In this document: in pieces, positions 11,635-22,830 of the stretch | Layout: each line of letters starts with the position of its first letter | Numbering within the stretch: the first letter of the stretch is position 1 | NCBI RefSeq assembly: GCF_963675165.1 | Contig: NC_087392.1 | Span: 4,113,442 to 4,177,441, forward strand | Source of the DNA: Halichondria panicea | Taxonomy: Eukaryota > Porifera > Demospongiae > Suberitida > Halichondriidae | Length of the DNA stretch: 64,000 nt | Direction of reading: 5' to 3' | Made by a program: the position numbers and the translations under genes | Notes under the pieces: model-generated | Database searches by the model: none | What the model was told of the DNA's origin: nothing | What the model saw: the letters and a program-made list of their open reading frames with translations, nothing else

Positions 11635-12700
11635 ATCTACCCCATGGCTAGCCACTCCCAATCGGATATTTTTGCCTATAATTGTTACCCATTTGTAGCC
11701 TCGTTCCCAGGCCTTACTTTTTCTTGCTGTTGTCACTGTTCATCCATAAATCACAAGAAAGTCATAGTGAGGCAGCAAAGAAAGAAATGGGCGTACAGTT
11801 AAGAAAAAGTAAGGCCTGGTTTGGGAAATCGCGTGATCCACAAGGATTTTTATGAACGTGGGCGATATGTAGCCCACAATCGTGACATAAGGTATTCTCC
11901 CACGCATTCAGAGTTAATAAAACTGTACTGAGACAACCACCCAAGCTGTGCTGCAAGTCAGATCAGAGAACCAGCGTGGCCAGCTCTGGTGGCAGTAGCT
12001 ACCTGCTATATGATAATGATGACTAAGCTATTCTTGATCTATACTAGCATGTAGAAAGACACAAGAAAAGGTAATAGTCTGATAGAATCTGAACACACAA
12101 TCTAGACTAGTAGATCATCTAGCTAAGCCTAAGGTATATAGCTAGCTATAGTGCTTGCAAACTTCCAGTTCCAAGTCCATGTCCAGCTTGCTGCAGGCAA
12201 AGTTTTATTAGTCATAGATATCTGCGTGGGCAGTCCAACATCTCTAGCTCAGCATGCCCACGCTCATTTTCACCCTTCTACCACCCTTCTACCCTCACGC
12301 GACTTCCCGATACAGGCTCTCCTTTTTCCTAACTCTACGTCTATTTCTTTCTTTATTCCTCCAATTAATACCGTATTTTATCTCATTGAACGATTAAGAC
12401 AGTATTTTATCTTATTGAACGATCGTGATAAAGAACAGAAAAAGGAGAGCCTGTGTAGAGGCTAACCCATTTGCATGAATTGACACTCCTGGCCGACGAG
12501 GTCACCACTGTATCTACTCGTCATGTGACGGTCATCACAACGGAGGGTGCTCTTACGCTGTTTTATAAAATCAAGAGTGGTGTGTGCGATCGAAGCTTTG
12601 GTGTCCATGTGGCAGAGATGGTGCAGTTCCCTCAGGGCATCATCGACACTGCACAGAGGAAAGCAGATGAGCTCGAGTTAGCTGAACATAGGAACAAGTG
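11635..12700 (+). pseudogene. MSH2 exon 5 copy, unit B, split by a transposon
   Basis: The 5' part (about 11635-11695) and the 3' part (12465-12700) match MSH2 exon 3503-3780 ([28 protein letters not shown]). The two are separated by the 769-bp element at 11696-12464. Near its 3' end a 2-bp deletion within GAGTTAGC..TGAAC shifts the frame. The GTGAGT donor is still present. Not usable as an MSH2 exon. Confidence 0.85.
11696..12464. mobile_element. Mutator-like non-autonomous element (769 bp)
   Basis: It begins TAGCCTC and ends GAGGCTA. ACCCATTTG is duplicated exactly on both sides (11687-11695 and 12465-12473), a 9-bp target duplication typical of Mutator-like elements. Internal inverted segments related to the ends (AGGCCTTACTTTTTCTT and its complement near 11807-11823) suggest nesting or a compound structure. 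No transposase frame is seen. Confidence 0.82.
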
Positions 12701-12904
12701 GTGAGTGGACTGCATCACGATATCGATCATAGTGCCCAATGTCGTGATGGAATAGGTGTAATAATGTCTAATGCAGTGTTCTGCTAGATTAGGTATCTCC
12801 TTTATAGCAGCTTTGGTGTAATTACATGTATGCCTCAGTTAGCATATTAGTTGAGTGATGCCTAAGTATATTATGTTAGTTCTGAAATATCGATTCTTTG
12901 TTTG

Positions 12905-13239
12905 ATGATCGAGGCGCCACAGGTTATAGTAATCGGTAAGTCCGACTGCCTGTCTGTCGCTCACTCACCTGGATGTGATAGCACTGTGACAGTGCATGCT
13001 ATCGCATTCAGGCGAGTAGACTAGTGTGTGTTTGTACTGGATAGCCTCAACACAACAAGGTAGTAGTTTAAATTGGCATATTTTGATGTTAAAGTTTCGT
13101 TTCGAATAAAAGTGAGCAAAAGCTAAGAAGTTTAAAAAGAACCTGCACGTTGGCCTAGTTGTACACGCGGCTTTGATTCGAGGCTGTAGACTCACTAAAC
13201 CTCAAATTAACGCCGAGGGTTTGCACTTCAGTGCTCTAG
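12905..13239 (+). repeat. Palindromic-terminus (CTAG) repeat, unit B copy
   Basis: It contains the common blocks GGATAGCCTCAACACAACAA and GAGCAAAAGCTAAGAAG and ends TTGCACTTCAGTGCTCTAG, followed by T. Six or seven ends of this kind occur in the window, all as CTAG then T. Possible Helitron/Helentron 3' end; no helicase frame is seen. Confidence 0.6.
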
Positions 13240-13354
13240 TTTATACATGTAATTGATTGCCCATTGCTCAACACCATGCAATTGTGCTTCTTTAGCACCA
13301 CTAATACTCAGTTCTCAAAAGTTTCAATTTAATCTCATGTTACTTGCTGCTTAT

Positions 13355-13647
13355 GCACCTATCAATGCAAAGTCCCACTACCCCCTCCCGGGACAAGGGG
13401 GGCTTTGTGGGAGCTTTGTTAGTAAAACCTAGCCATGGGGGTGGGAACTTTGTAAAGTCAGAATATCATAGCTGTGTGTCTGTATACTAAAGTATTGCAA
13501 TTATTATTGTGTTCAACTGTCATGCCCCGGGGTTTTGCCAGGGGTTTGTCAAATAAAATAGCCCCGGGGGAGAGTCTTTTGCACCTCATAATTGACAAAG
13601 CCCCCCCCCTCGGGAGGGGGGTAGTGGGGATTTGCATTGATAGGTGC
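13355..13647. mobile_element. Foldback miniature element, about 35-bp terminal inverted repeats
   Basis: Left end GCACCTATCAATGCAAAG is mirrored at the right end (13613-13647) over about 35 bp with few mismatches, followed by G/C-rich homopolymer runs. No coding capacity. The target duplication is not clear. Confidence 0.65.
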
Positions 13648-15239
13648 ATTACTATTATAGCCATCTTCCATGCTCATACATACATCTGCATTTATTGTGT
13701 ACCTCCTATAGATTCGTGTCAACAGCGTGTTAGCATTTCAGTGCTCTAGTTATTATGATCACGTCTTGTATACTGTATAGCGCGAACTTTCAAGGCACTT
13801 ACAGTTTCCTCTAAAACTGTTTCGTTGCAAACTATTCATGGGTTGACTGCTTACCGGAAGCCACGCCTTTAATCTTCGTACGTTATAGCAGAAATTCTAA
13901 TGAACGAATTTTCGTGTAGAGATTGCTCATCCATGAAAACAGCGAAAAAGTAAGCCCCTCGAAAATTTCACGCTTTACGGTATCAAGAGTATAATTATAA
14001 TAGAGAAAGAGAGTATCGAACGTAGGCATTCTGTACATCAGATATATGCGGAGAGTAACGTGACTTCCTGTATCTGTCATGGGGGGGCTTGGAATTTGCA
14101 CACTAAGCAATCCAAGTGTGGATGATGTAATCCAGAACCGAATGTACATATAATTATACACAGTTGCCTGCTACTCTTTTTGCAACTTCGTTGGGTGGTG
14201 GGAATAAAGAGGGGCAGGAGAACGAGGGAGGACGACATAAAGGAGAGGCTCAGGGAAGATGACGTAAAGGAGAGGCCCAGGGAAGACGACGTAAATGAGA
14301 GGCCCAGGGAAGACGACGTAAAGGAGAGGCCTAGGGAGGACGACGTAAAGGAGAGGCCCAGGGAAGACGACGTAAAGGAGAGCTTCCAGAAATACCACAC
14401 TAACAAGTTTTTTCAAAATGAAGCTGTGAGAATTTGTCTGACCAAAATTTATTATTCACTGCCTGTGTTTTTCTGTGTATAGTCCAAAATGGATGCTCCA
14501 ACTCACCTACAACAACGAAAGCATGAGTTGTATTTTCTTGCCCACCAGGTATGTCATTGGCACTAATAATTATTGTATATCAGAGGAGGTTGGAAGGAAG
14601 GATATTGAGATCACATGCAATTAAAGCTATAAATGTGCTAAGTCCGCGCTATTTTTTGTGCCCAGTCAGCAGTCAGAGATAGCTACTGGCCATCAAGGAA
14701 ATGAGCAATCGACTAGAATAGCTGGCCACTCTTAGATGGGCGTGGCCCACGGTGAAAGGGCAATGCCCATCAAGGTACTTGGCCCAGCTATTAGATAATA
14801 GTTGGCTTCCAAGAAGACACTTTAAATAAGTTGGTTGCTTTATGCCGATTATTCATACACTGCTGGCAAAGTTTCACAAAAACTAATTAGCGACCTTCAT
14901 TAACTAAGGTCAAGTGGTTCCTCCCTCCTCTGCATCTGAGGCACACTGTGACACGTACATGTACTCACACGCACGTTCACACACAGGCTAAGGCAAACGA
15001 AGTAGAATTGAAAAGAAGAAGGTTAAGAATAAAATATGGATTTTAGACAACGTTTGATTTTGTATTCACACGTACATTGTACACATGCACTTGACACAAC
15101 AATAATACCAAACCATATCCACTATCAATCAAAGTACACAGTCTTGATCAATCCTATATGCATGTTCCTTACTAAGCTAGACAAAATTTAATAGATATTA
15201 GTTGAGTGATGCGTAAGTAAGTACATATGTTAGCTGAAA
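13648..15239. repeat. Non-genic unit B sequence with 27-bp minisatellite
   Basis: A solitary CTAG terminus ends at 13749. Around 14220-14385 about six tandem copies of a 27-bp unit (read on + as ERPREDDVK) are present, with point differences. The enclosing open frame has no other recognisable feature and no family resemblance. The rest, 14400-15240, shows no gene that I can support. Confidence 0.6.
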
Positions 15240-16472
15240 TTGATTGTTTGAGGCTCGCGGCGCCACGGGTTATAGTAATTGGTCAGTCTGTCAGTCCGAC
15301 TGTCTGTATGTCGTCCTGTGTATTCTGAGTCTACTCACCTGGATGTGATAGCACTGTCAATGGCGTGTACAATGGGGGGCTTTGGGGACTTGAGCACCCC
15401 CCTGTCCTCCCAGACAACCATGAAACTAATCGTATCACTCAGTAGCTAGCTAGCTAACTGTGCAGCTCTATCTCATTGACACAACAATTACAAGTCATGA
15501 CCACGCCCAATTGAGCATGTGCAATCAGTATTGCCATTCCAATGTTGTTATGTAATGCTAATTGCATGCATAATAGATCCTCTGCACTATCCCAGTCACC
15601 TCTTGCTCCACTGAGAGATACTGAGAAGCAATGACTAACACTAGAATGACTGGACATCCCCATTGTGATTGACCAGTTTGCTAGGATGTACCCCAGAAGA
15701 ATAGTGCATGGAGATCCTACAAGATGACTGACTCATAATTATGTCTTATTATCACGCTATGCATGCATTAGATCCCATTTGAGTGTATTTAGCAGGGAAC
15801 TATGAGCTATAGTACCGGTACTATAGATTACTCTGGGCTACAAACTACAACATTATACATTATATTGTCATTTACAAGAAGATACACAGAAAAATTATTG
15901 TAGCTAGATGCTTTGTCTAGTAACATAGTAACAGAACTAGAATGGAAGAGAGAAGCTCTAGAGGAGAATAGTAGGAGCCGCTCTTTTCTTGGGCAGTGTG
16001 CTGTACTTTTTTGCTGCAAGGCTGCATGGGGGAGGAGCTGGATGTATGAAAGATACGCCGCAATAAATGCGGGGGTGTAAAATCGCGCGCGCTATGCGCG
16101 CGGCTCCATTTTTTTTTCTGTACTTTTGAGCACCCTCCTGCTTCAATCTCTAGAAACGCCCCTGACTGTGACAGTGTTTTCACATCCAGGTGAGTATAGA
16201 CTAGTGTGTGTTTGTACTGGATAGCCTCAACACAACAAGGTAGTCGTTTAAATTGGCAGATTTTGATGTGTGTTTGTACTGGATAGCCTCAACACAACAA
16301 GGTAGAGTCGTTTAAATTGGCAGATTTTGATGTTAAAGTTTCGAGCAAAATCTAAGAAGCTTAAGAAGCTCGAACCTGCACGTTGGCCTAGTTCTACGCG
16401 CGGCTTTGATTCGAGGCTGTAGACTCATTAAACCTCAAATTATCGCCGAGGGTTTGCACTTCAGTGCTCTAG
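15240..16472 (+). repeat. Palindromic-terminus (CTAG) repeat, second unit B copy, with insertions
   Basis: Family blocks occur at 15240-15360 and 16190-16472. They are separated by inserted sequence including a block (15900-16170) related in inverse orientation to 9990-10270. A tandem duplication of about 65 bp (containing TGTTTGTACTGGATAGCC) lies at about 16204-16332. Ends CTAG at 16472. Confidence 0.55.
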
Positions 16473-16711
16473 TTCACATGTAATTGATTGCCGATTGCTC
16501 AACACCATGCAATGGCAATTGGTTGGTTGTGCCTAAATCATTATGTGCCTTTGTACGGGTCTAGTGTTACCAACTGTGGACTTGGTTGCTACCAACTTCT
16601 CGCTACATAGCATTACTTGTGTATTTTGTTTGTAGAATAAAATTATTGTTGAGGTAGAGAGTTTGTACATGCATTCATTAATTTTAATGTGCATTTTCAC
16701 AAAATACATAC

Positions 16712-16914
16712 CTTAAGGTGACATATTTTCGCGTGTATTAATTTCTGCTATTTCTGCGAATGAGAGTAAAATCGCAAAAATTAGTACTCGCAAATAATTG
16801 GCCGCCCTCTTGTTTAATGTATCCAGATCGACATTTCACAAAAAATTATACCGCAAAATGTACAAAACTGTAAAAACGCAAACAAATCTACCTGTGAAAA
16901 TATGTCACCTTAAG
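16712..16914. mobile_element. Miniature inverted-repeat element (203 bp), CTTAAGGTGACATA ends
   Basis: CTTAAGGTGACATATTTTC at the left is mirrored by its complement at the right end. The interior is A/T-rich without coding capacity. A related solitary end is at about 47695-47716 in a cyclin A intron. Immediately followed by an R1 copy. Confidence 0.7.
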
Positions 16915-16915
16915 A

Positions 16916-18665
16916 TGCCTCGAGGCGTAGCCGCAGGAGGGATAACGGTAAAGCTGTGTGTGTGTGTGTGTGTCTGTGTGTCTGTGTGTCTGTGTGTGTA
17001 TTCCAGCAGTAACTGCTCAACGGTTGCAATGCGACGAAAACTAACAGCTTCTATAGGCTTCTAGCCACATTCTCTTGGATTTTGATTCGTGGATTAGCAA
17101 ACTAAAGCTTCTTTCTCGAGTTATGGCTAGTTTGACTCACATTGAAGGCTGTTGCAGTCTCTTCAGAATCTTTCATAGCATCATCTGTTCGCACAAACTT
17201 TCTATTCAACATATGAGTTAGCCTTGCACTAAAGCGCTAGCTTTTTGTTAGCTACAAGACTCAGAAAATATCTGTTAAAACAGCTAGCTAGCAGTAGCCA
17301 TTTGTGTCAACATAATAGTAAGTGCAAAGTCATGCGCTTTAATCAGCCTGTACTGGAGGAGACCAACAGATACGTCATAGATGGAACCCTTATAGACTTT
17401 ACGGACAACTACAAGGATCTTGGAATACTAGTATCGAGCACACTAGATTGGTCTAATCATTATTCACTCATCTGCTCTAAAGCCTATGGGGCTCTAAACC
17501 TCATTAGAAGGACTGTCAATAGCAACACCCCCAACAAAAAGAACCTATATATCACACTAGTCCGCTCTCACCTGTCGTACTGTTCGCAACTATGGAGACC
17601 TCTACACTTTAAGAATGTAACCAAGCTGGAACAAGTGCAGAGAAGAGCAACTAAATATATTCTCTGGGACTATACTCCTCCAGTTACAAACAGAGGCTTA
17701 TAACTCTAGGCATGCTACCCCTAATGTACTGGCTGGAGCTGAGGGATATCATGTTCCTAGTCAAACACCTAAAGCAGCCCCAAGATAATTTCAACATACG
17801 CGACCATGTTCGCTTTGTCACTACATCAACCAGGCTCGGTAGCAACCTAAAACTGTCACACAATTTCACCAGATTGAACAAAACACGACACTATTACTTC
17901 AATAGAGTAGTACGCCTTTGGAATGCAATGCCAAGCCTGGATCTGGAAATGCCGTACCGGAGAATAGAGAGACTCCTCTTCAATTTCTTTTGGGATTATT
18001 TCAATACAAATTTTGACCCAGACAAACTATGTACTTATCATGTCATTTGCCCTTGCTCCAATTGTATTATTTAAAAAATCCTTATTTGTAGTATAGTACG
18101 TACTCCAGCTATAGACTTTTAAGAAGTCAAAGACTGGCAGTGTGCTCTATTCCTTACTTATACTCAGTTCTTTATTCATTTTTGTTCAGCACTACTGAAA
18201 AGTTAATAATCTCTTTGGACACACCCCTTTAATTATTCCTGTGGATGTAATGCGCATGCGCGCTCATTCCCCATGTGTGAGAAAATAATATCCAGATCCA
18301 GATCCCCCTGGCAGAATCATCTTTGTCTTGAGGGCCTGGTAAGCCACAAAACACTACCATATAACAATATAGATAACAATATGCATGTACACAGGTCTTT
18401 TCTTCTTAGATATTATATACACTGAACTACAGATCCTGAAGAATCAATTTTCTTCTTTCTTGAGGTCCTGGTAAGCCACATAATACAATAAATAACAACA
18501 ATAGATGCATGTAAATAATGTGTTCTTCTCAGTGACTTTATATAGATAAGCTAACTTTAATATAAAATTCATTATAGAAACTAATATAACACTCTAATAC
18601 TTTTGAGCAAAAGCAAAAACATGGCGAGAGGCATTAGCACAGCGCCAGCTTGAACACTAGTTGGG
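16916..18665 (+). repeat. R1 repeat, second copy, split by a retrotransposon fragment
   Basis: R1 sequence is continuous with 2238-3075, except that about 900 bp is inserted after CCATTTGTG (about 17307) and R1 resumes at ATCTCTTTGGACACACC (about 18208). The (TG)n run near the start is expanded here (about 16959-17000). Confidence 0.75.
17308..18207 (+). pseudogene. Non-LTR retrotransposon remnant, C-terminal part of ORF2
   Basis: Two + strand frames (about 17320-17703 and 17712-18074), out of register with each other, carry the C-terminal region of a LINE-type reverse transcriptase. Recognisable are YKDLGILVSS, SLICSKAYGALNLIRR, LVRSHLSYCSQLWRP, KLEQVQRRATKYI and, in the second frame, HYYFNRVVRLWNAMPS. 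The catalytic polymerase core is missing (5' truncation, usual for LINE insertions). It is dead through the frameshift. It sits inside an R1 repeat. Confidence 0.82.
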
Positions 18666-18900
18666 TCCTTTTTTGAGTGACAATATTATTGAGTACCAAT
18701 GTGCACTGTAAACCTATCTACAAAAATTCTACAGTTGATATAGTTAATTAGAAGACAATTGCAGTCCTGTGAACACATCTATAGCTATATCTTAGCTATC
18801 TATAGTGACGTTAATGCTTGTGCTGGATATCTTAGCTATTTATAGTGATGTTAATGCTTGTTGTGCTGGATCAACTGTGTACAGATGTATGACGTGATGG

Positions 18901-21900
18901 TTAGAGCATTTTTAACTCGAGGAGCGGGGCTGGTCTGTAGTCGCGTTCTGTAATTGGAGCCAGATCATCGATGTATGATAGCCTCAGCTGGTCAGGCCTC
19001 AAGTCGCTAGGGTCAGCTACCTCTCCGGTTCCATCTGCGTAAGTAGTTGGATCAACGTTATCTCTTTGCTGGACGTAATGGGCTACTTCAAATTGTTCCT
19101 CGTCATTGGCATTTGTTATGTGGTACATTGCTTGCTGGTTATTAGCTTGCCATTTTCTCAATGCATAGTTTTTCAAGTCAGTAAATTTTGAGCTTTTTAG
19201 TACGAACTTGTAGCTATGGTAGCAAATCATTACCACAAATAAGCTGAAAGCTACAGCCATTGAAATGTTTGCCAGAATCATTTGCTTTCCATTAGTGCCA
19301 CTCACATAAGAAGTCCCACTTGCTAAAAAGGCCACATTTAGGAGGAAAAGTGTTTCAAGTGAATTTGTAAACCAGGTTTGGTAAATGGGATTGTTTAATA
19401 GTTTAAGACCAAGGAGTGCAAGAGCAAAAATGTCTGCGGATAGCACAGGGAAAAAAGTGTCTCTAGCGATAGCAGTTATTAGATTTTGACCAATCAAAGT
19501 AAAGAGGAGTAGTCCCACCCAGTAGCGATGTTTGGGAGTGAATGGAGCATGGTATGCGTCCATGAAGCCAGTGTACTTTGTGTTCTTGGTCCATTTCATG
19601 AGCTTCCAATTTGAACACCGAGGGAACCATTGTCCACAAAAGAGCAGTACAGTGAACATTCCACTTAGAATTAGGACTATGGCAGCAGCGACAAACTGAG
19701 GGATGTGACGAGGAGTGAAATATAGAATGTTGGCATTGTACAGCCAAACGGTTTGACGTGAACCTTGGGGATAGAGCAAGCTGGCTGACTGCAATGCAGC
19801 TATGATGAATCGTATGAGTTTGGAATAAGAGAGTAGAATAAGTGTGCCTAAAGCAGCAACTGGGTTTCTGTTGGAGAGAAGCTTTGAGAATGAGTCTGAG
19901 TACTTGCTTATAGTGATGATGAGAAACATCAGAAGAAACAAATAAGCTGGAAAGACAAGTTGAAGTAGCACCTTTGCTGTAGAGTCCAGTCCATTGTAAA
20001 AACATGTTTCAATTCCAAAATCAAGATTCACCCAAGATATGAATACCGTTAGAAAATTGTTTTGTGATAAGAATGTTGCTTTATTTGCTGCTAGTATGTT
20101 CGCGTAGAAGATTAATCCGTGAATATTTCCAGTTGCTATGGTGACATTTAGCAAAAGAATAAAAGCAACAAGCACTAGGCCTGCTAAAACAAATGGAATT
20201 ATTAGGAAAAGAAAAACATTTGAACATTCCATACATTTTGAAGTAGCCAACACAAGACTCAATCCTCGTTCACATTCTCCACATAAGACACCACTTCGAT
20301 TGTTGGCACACTGTCTGTCTATCTGTTGTGGGCTGCTGAGGCTAATGTTCAGTGGTTTCTCTACGCAGTAATCGAATGGACAGTCACTAATAACAAATTC
20401 TGTATCATTGGTACTATTGGTCGTTCCAATCCAAATGTTGCCTTCTAATTGAATAGCTTTATCTTCAGGGTAGCAGTGAAGTATTTGATGGGACTCTAAC
20501 TTTTTGTCGCACTCACATAAGCAATGTATTTCTGACCGATGTGGTTGAAATCCAATGGGACATTTGCAGGGAAGAAAGGTCACGGAAAATGTTTGCTTTG
20601 AAATTCCCAAATTGAGGCATGGTCCATTAGCATAGATTTCCACTAGAGCAGAGCTGTCTTGTGAAAATACATTGTATTTCAATTCTGTGCACTCATTGCT
20701 AACTATCCTTTTTGTCTGCCCTTCCTTTAAACGACCAACTCCACTCGCTGTGATGACTGTACTGTGAACCGTTGCATTCACTGGGTTCCCGACTTGATCA
20801 ACTGCAGAAAGATGTATCAAAAATTCTTCTCCTTTCCTTTTATAAATCATTGAAGATGCATTGTAGCTGTCACAGAATACCACTCTAACTGGTTCTGAAG
20901 ATATTGTATTCCATGGAAACATGACTGATTCTTGTAGTCTATTGGCAACACCATTTATATCAACAAGTGCATTTGTTGTGCATCTATCAAGCAAGCCTCC
21001 ATAGATTGCCGACCCAGATACAGCCGAGTTATTAGTAAAGAAAATATTTAAAGCGTTAAGTTTTTTTAAAAAAGGGGCACTGATAAAGCAACCTTGGATG
21101 ATATACTCTTTATTTGGATCCTCTGACTGTTTTTTTCCTTGGCATTGATAGCTTCCTGTTGAATTATCAGCAATATAGATACCACCTCCTTGTAGAGCTG
21201 TGTTGCTAGTCACCTCTAAGTTGATGCTTGTCTCGTATTTTAGCTCAAATTTGTCCTTGAGCAGATATACTTTAGTGTTTCCCCCTAAGTATAGTCCACC
21301 ACCTTTAAATCTGGCAATGTTCGAGCCAATACTGACTTTTGATTTAAAAATTTTCACTAGTGAAGATATTGCATATATACCGCCCCCGTTCTGACCGGCA
21401 AAGTTATTTGTAATCAAAATCTCTCCAACATTTGTCTCCAATTTGAATAAAATTGTACTCAAGTATGAACGTATAGCACCACCGAATGCTGCCACTCTGT
21501 TTCCAGTTATTTTAATTGGGGATAATATGGACAATGTGCTCTCCCTCACAAAAAATCCTCCTCTATTATTTGTGATTGCTATTTCCTCTGTGCTCTTGAA
21601 ATATATGTCACATAGAACAGCTCCAATTGCCCCATACATGCTGTTTGTGAATGCTATTGATCCAGTAAAGTACATTTTACTGCTGGAACCGTAAAGGTAG
21701 CCAAGATTGTTCGTGAAATTAATATTGTTGATCGTCAAATCTGAATGTGTTACAAATATTTCCAAACCACTCACGTCAGCACGATTATCTATAAAACTAG
21801 TATTTTCGATATGGGACTTGCTGCTGTATTTTATGAAGACTGTGCCACCGTAATTTTTTCTGAAGTTACTGTTTTTGATCTCTATCGAGTTTGGTTGGAT

Positions 21901-22830
21901 AGTGGATTCAGTGTAGACTGTCGATCCAATAAACACGTCATCTTTGAAAGCTTTGTTATCAGAAAATGTGCAATTGAAAACCGATAAATATTTGTTGTTC
22001 CATATTTCTATAGCTGATCCTGCACGAGCAGTGTTATCAGTGAAAGTGCTGTCAATAACATTAACGATGCTTCCATTCTGTATAGCGTAAATATAAATGG
22101 CTCCACCCACAATTTCAGCATCATTGTGTCTAAACTCACAGCCACTGATGTGTAACAACGCTACGATGTTTGCATTCATATCAATAGCACCAGCACCTTC
22201 ATTGTTATCGTTGTATTCAAATGTGCAGTTGGTAATGTGCATATGGCATATGTCTGTATTGATTGTGATTGCACCATCATTACTCCTTAAAAACATACTA
22301 TTTTTTATAGTTATTGCCACTTTGTGTTTATAAAAGTTTTTGAAATAGTCTTTGTTCTGAAATATATACAGAGCATTTTGGTAAAATGTGCTTCCTGTGA
22401 TGAAGGTATAGCGGACATATCCAATCTGTAGATACCCATTATTGAATGTTAAGCTGTCTACTGAAAATTCATCCACATTAATTATTTTGATATATTTTCC
22501 GCGGAGATTAATCACAGTGTCGGTGTTGCAGTTATTGGTGCAGTATCTGATTGCTCTTACACTTTCAAAGGAACTAAGTATAAAATCTTGGTGGTCAGAG
22601 AGGTAGTGCAATCCGGGAAGAAAGTGCAGAGAAACATTACTCACGTTTCTCGGAATATCGAATGTCTCATTGCTAAATTTGCTAAGAGTGCTACATGGCT
22701 GTACCTTGTACTGGTGAAGGCACTGCTCAGGATCGATATCGAAATGCTGTGGCACAATGTAAAAATCAGTTGTATTGCCGACAGCCAATAATGTTGACAT
22801 GATGAGCCCAAGAGAAGTAATCATGGCCAT
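18901..22830 (-). CDS. BH2: beta-helix ectodomain, multi-pass membrane protein (intronless)
   Basis: Uninterrupted frame of 1309 residues with the same plan as BH1: signal peptide (MAMITSLGLIMSTLLAVG), beta-helix with GGAI and GGGIY turns to about residue 600, Cys-containing linker, CGECERG..CMEC cluster just before the first hydrophobic segment (about 869), 7-9 hydrophobic segments and a hydrophilic tail ending LAPITERDY plus a short extension. The membrane region is almost identical to BH1. The ectodomain is clearly more divergent, with small insertions and deletions. It lies between broken MSH2 exon 5 and terminal-exon copies (unit B), antisense to them. Apparently functional by sequence. 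Ligand and signalling partner unknown. Confidence 0.87.
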   Translation of the reverse strand: MAMITSLGLIMSTLLAVGNTTDFYIVPQHFDIDPEQCLHQYKVQPCSTLSKFSNETFDIPRNVSNVSLHFLPGLHYLSDHQDFILSSFESVRAIRYCTNNCNTDTVINLRGKYIKIINVDEFSVDSLTFNNGYLQIGYVRYTFITGSTFYQNALYIFQNKDYFKNFYKHKVAITIKNSMFLRSNDGAITINTDICHMHITNCTFEYNDNNEGAGAIDMNANIVALLHISGCEFRHNDAEIVGGAIYIYAIQNGSIVNVIDSTFTDNTARAGSAIEIWNNKYLSVFNCTFSDNKAFKDDVFIGSTVYTESTIQPNSIEIKNSNFRKNYGGTVFIKYSSKSHIENTSFIDNRADVSGLEIFVTHSDLTINNINFTNNLGYLYGSSSKMYFTGSIAFTNSMYGAIGAVLCDIYFKSTEEIAITNNRGGFFVRESTLSILSPIKITGNRVAAFGGAIRSYLSTILFKLETNVGEILITNNFAGQNGGGIYAISSLVKIFKSKVSIGSNIARFKGGGLYLGGNTKVYLLKDKFELKYETSINLEVTSNTALQGGGIYIADNSTGSYQCQGKKQSEDPNKEYIIQGCFISAPFLKKLNALNIFFTNNSAVSGSAIYGGLLDRCTTNALVDINGVANRLQESVMFPWNTISSEPVRVVFCDSYNASSMIYKRKGEEFLIHLSAVDQVGNPVNATVHSTVITASGVGRLKEGQTKRIVSNECTELKYNVFSQDSSALVEIYANGPCLNLGISKQTFSVTFLPCKCPIGFQPHRSEIHCLCECDKKLESHQILHCYPEDKAIQLEGNIWIGTTNSTNDTEFVISDCPFDYCVEKPLNISLSSPQQIDRQCANNRSGVLCGECERGLSLVLATSKCMECSNVFLFLIIPFVLAGLVLVAFILLLNVTIATGNIHGLIFYANILAANKATFLSQNNFLTVFISWVNLDFGIETCFYNGLDSTAKVLLQLVFPAYLFLLMFLIITISKYSDSFSKLLSNRNPVAALGTLILLSYSKLIRFIIAALQSASLLYPQGSRQTVWLYNANILYFTPRHIPQFVAAAIVLILSGMFTVLLFCGQWFPRCSNWKLMKWTKNTKYTGFMDAYHAPFTPKHRYWVGLLLFTLIGQNLITAIARDTFFPVLSADIFALALLGLKLLNNPIYQTWFTNSLETLFLLNVAFLASGTSYVSGTNGKQMILANISMAVAFSLFVVMICYHSYKFVLKSSKFTDLKNYALRKWQANNQQAMYHITNANDEEQFEVAHYVQQRDNVDPTTYADGTGEVADPSDLRPDQLRLSYIDDLAPITERDYRPAPLLELKML

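Noticed and set aside
14180-14482. 100-residue open frame
   Set aside because: It is explained by the 27-bp minisatellite; there is no family resemblance or splice context.
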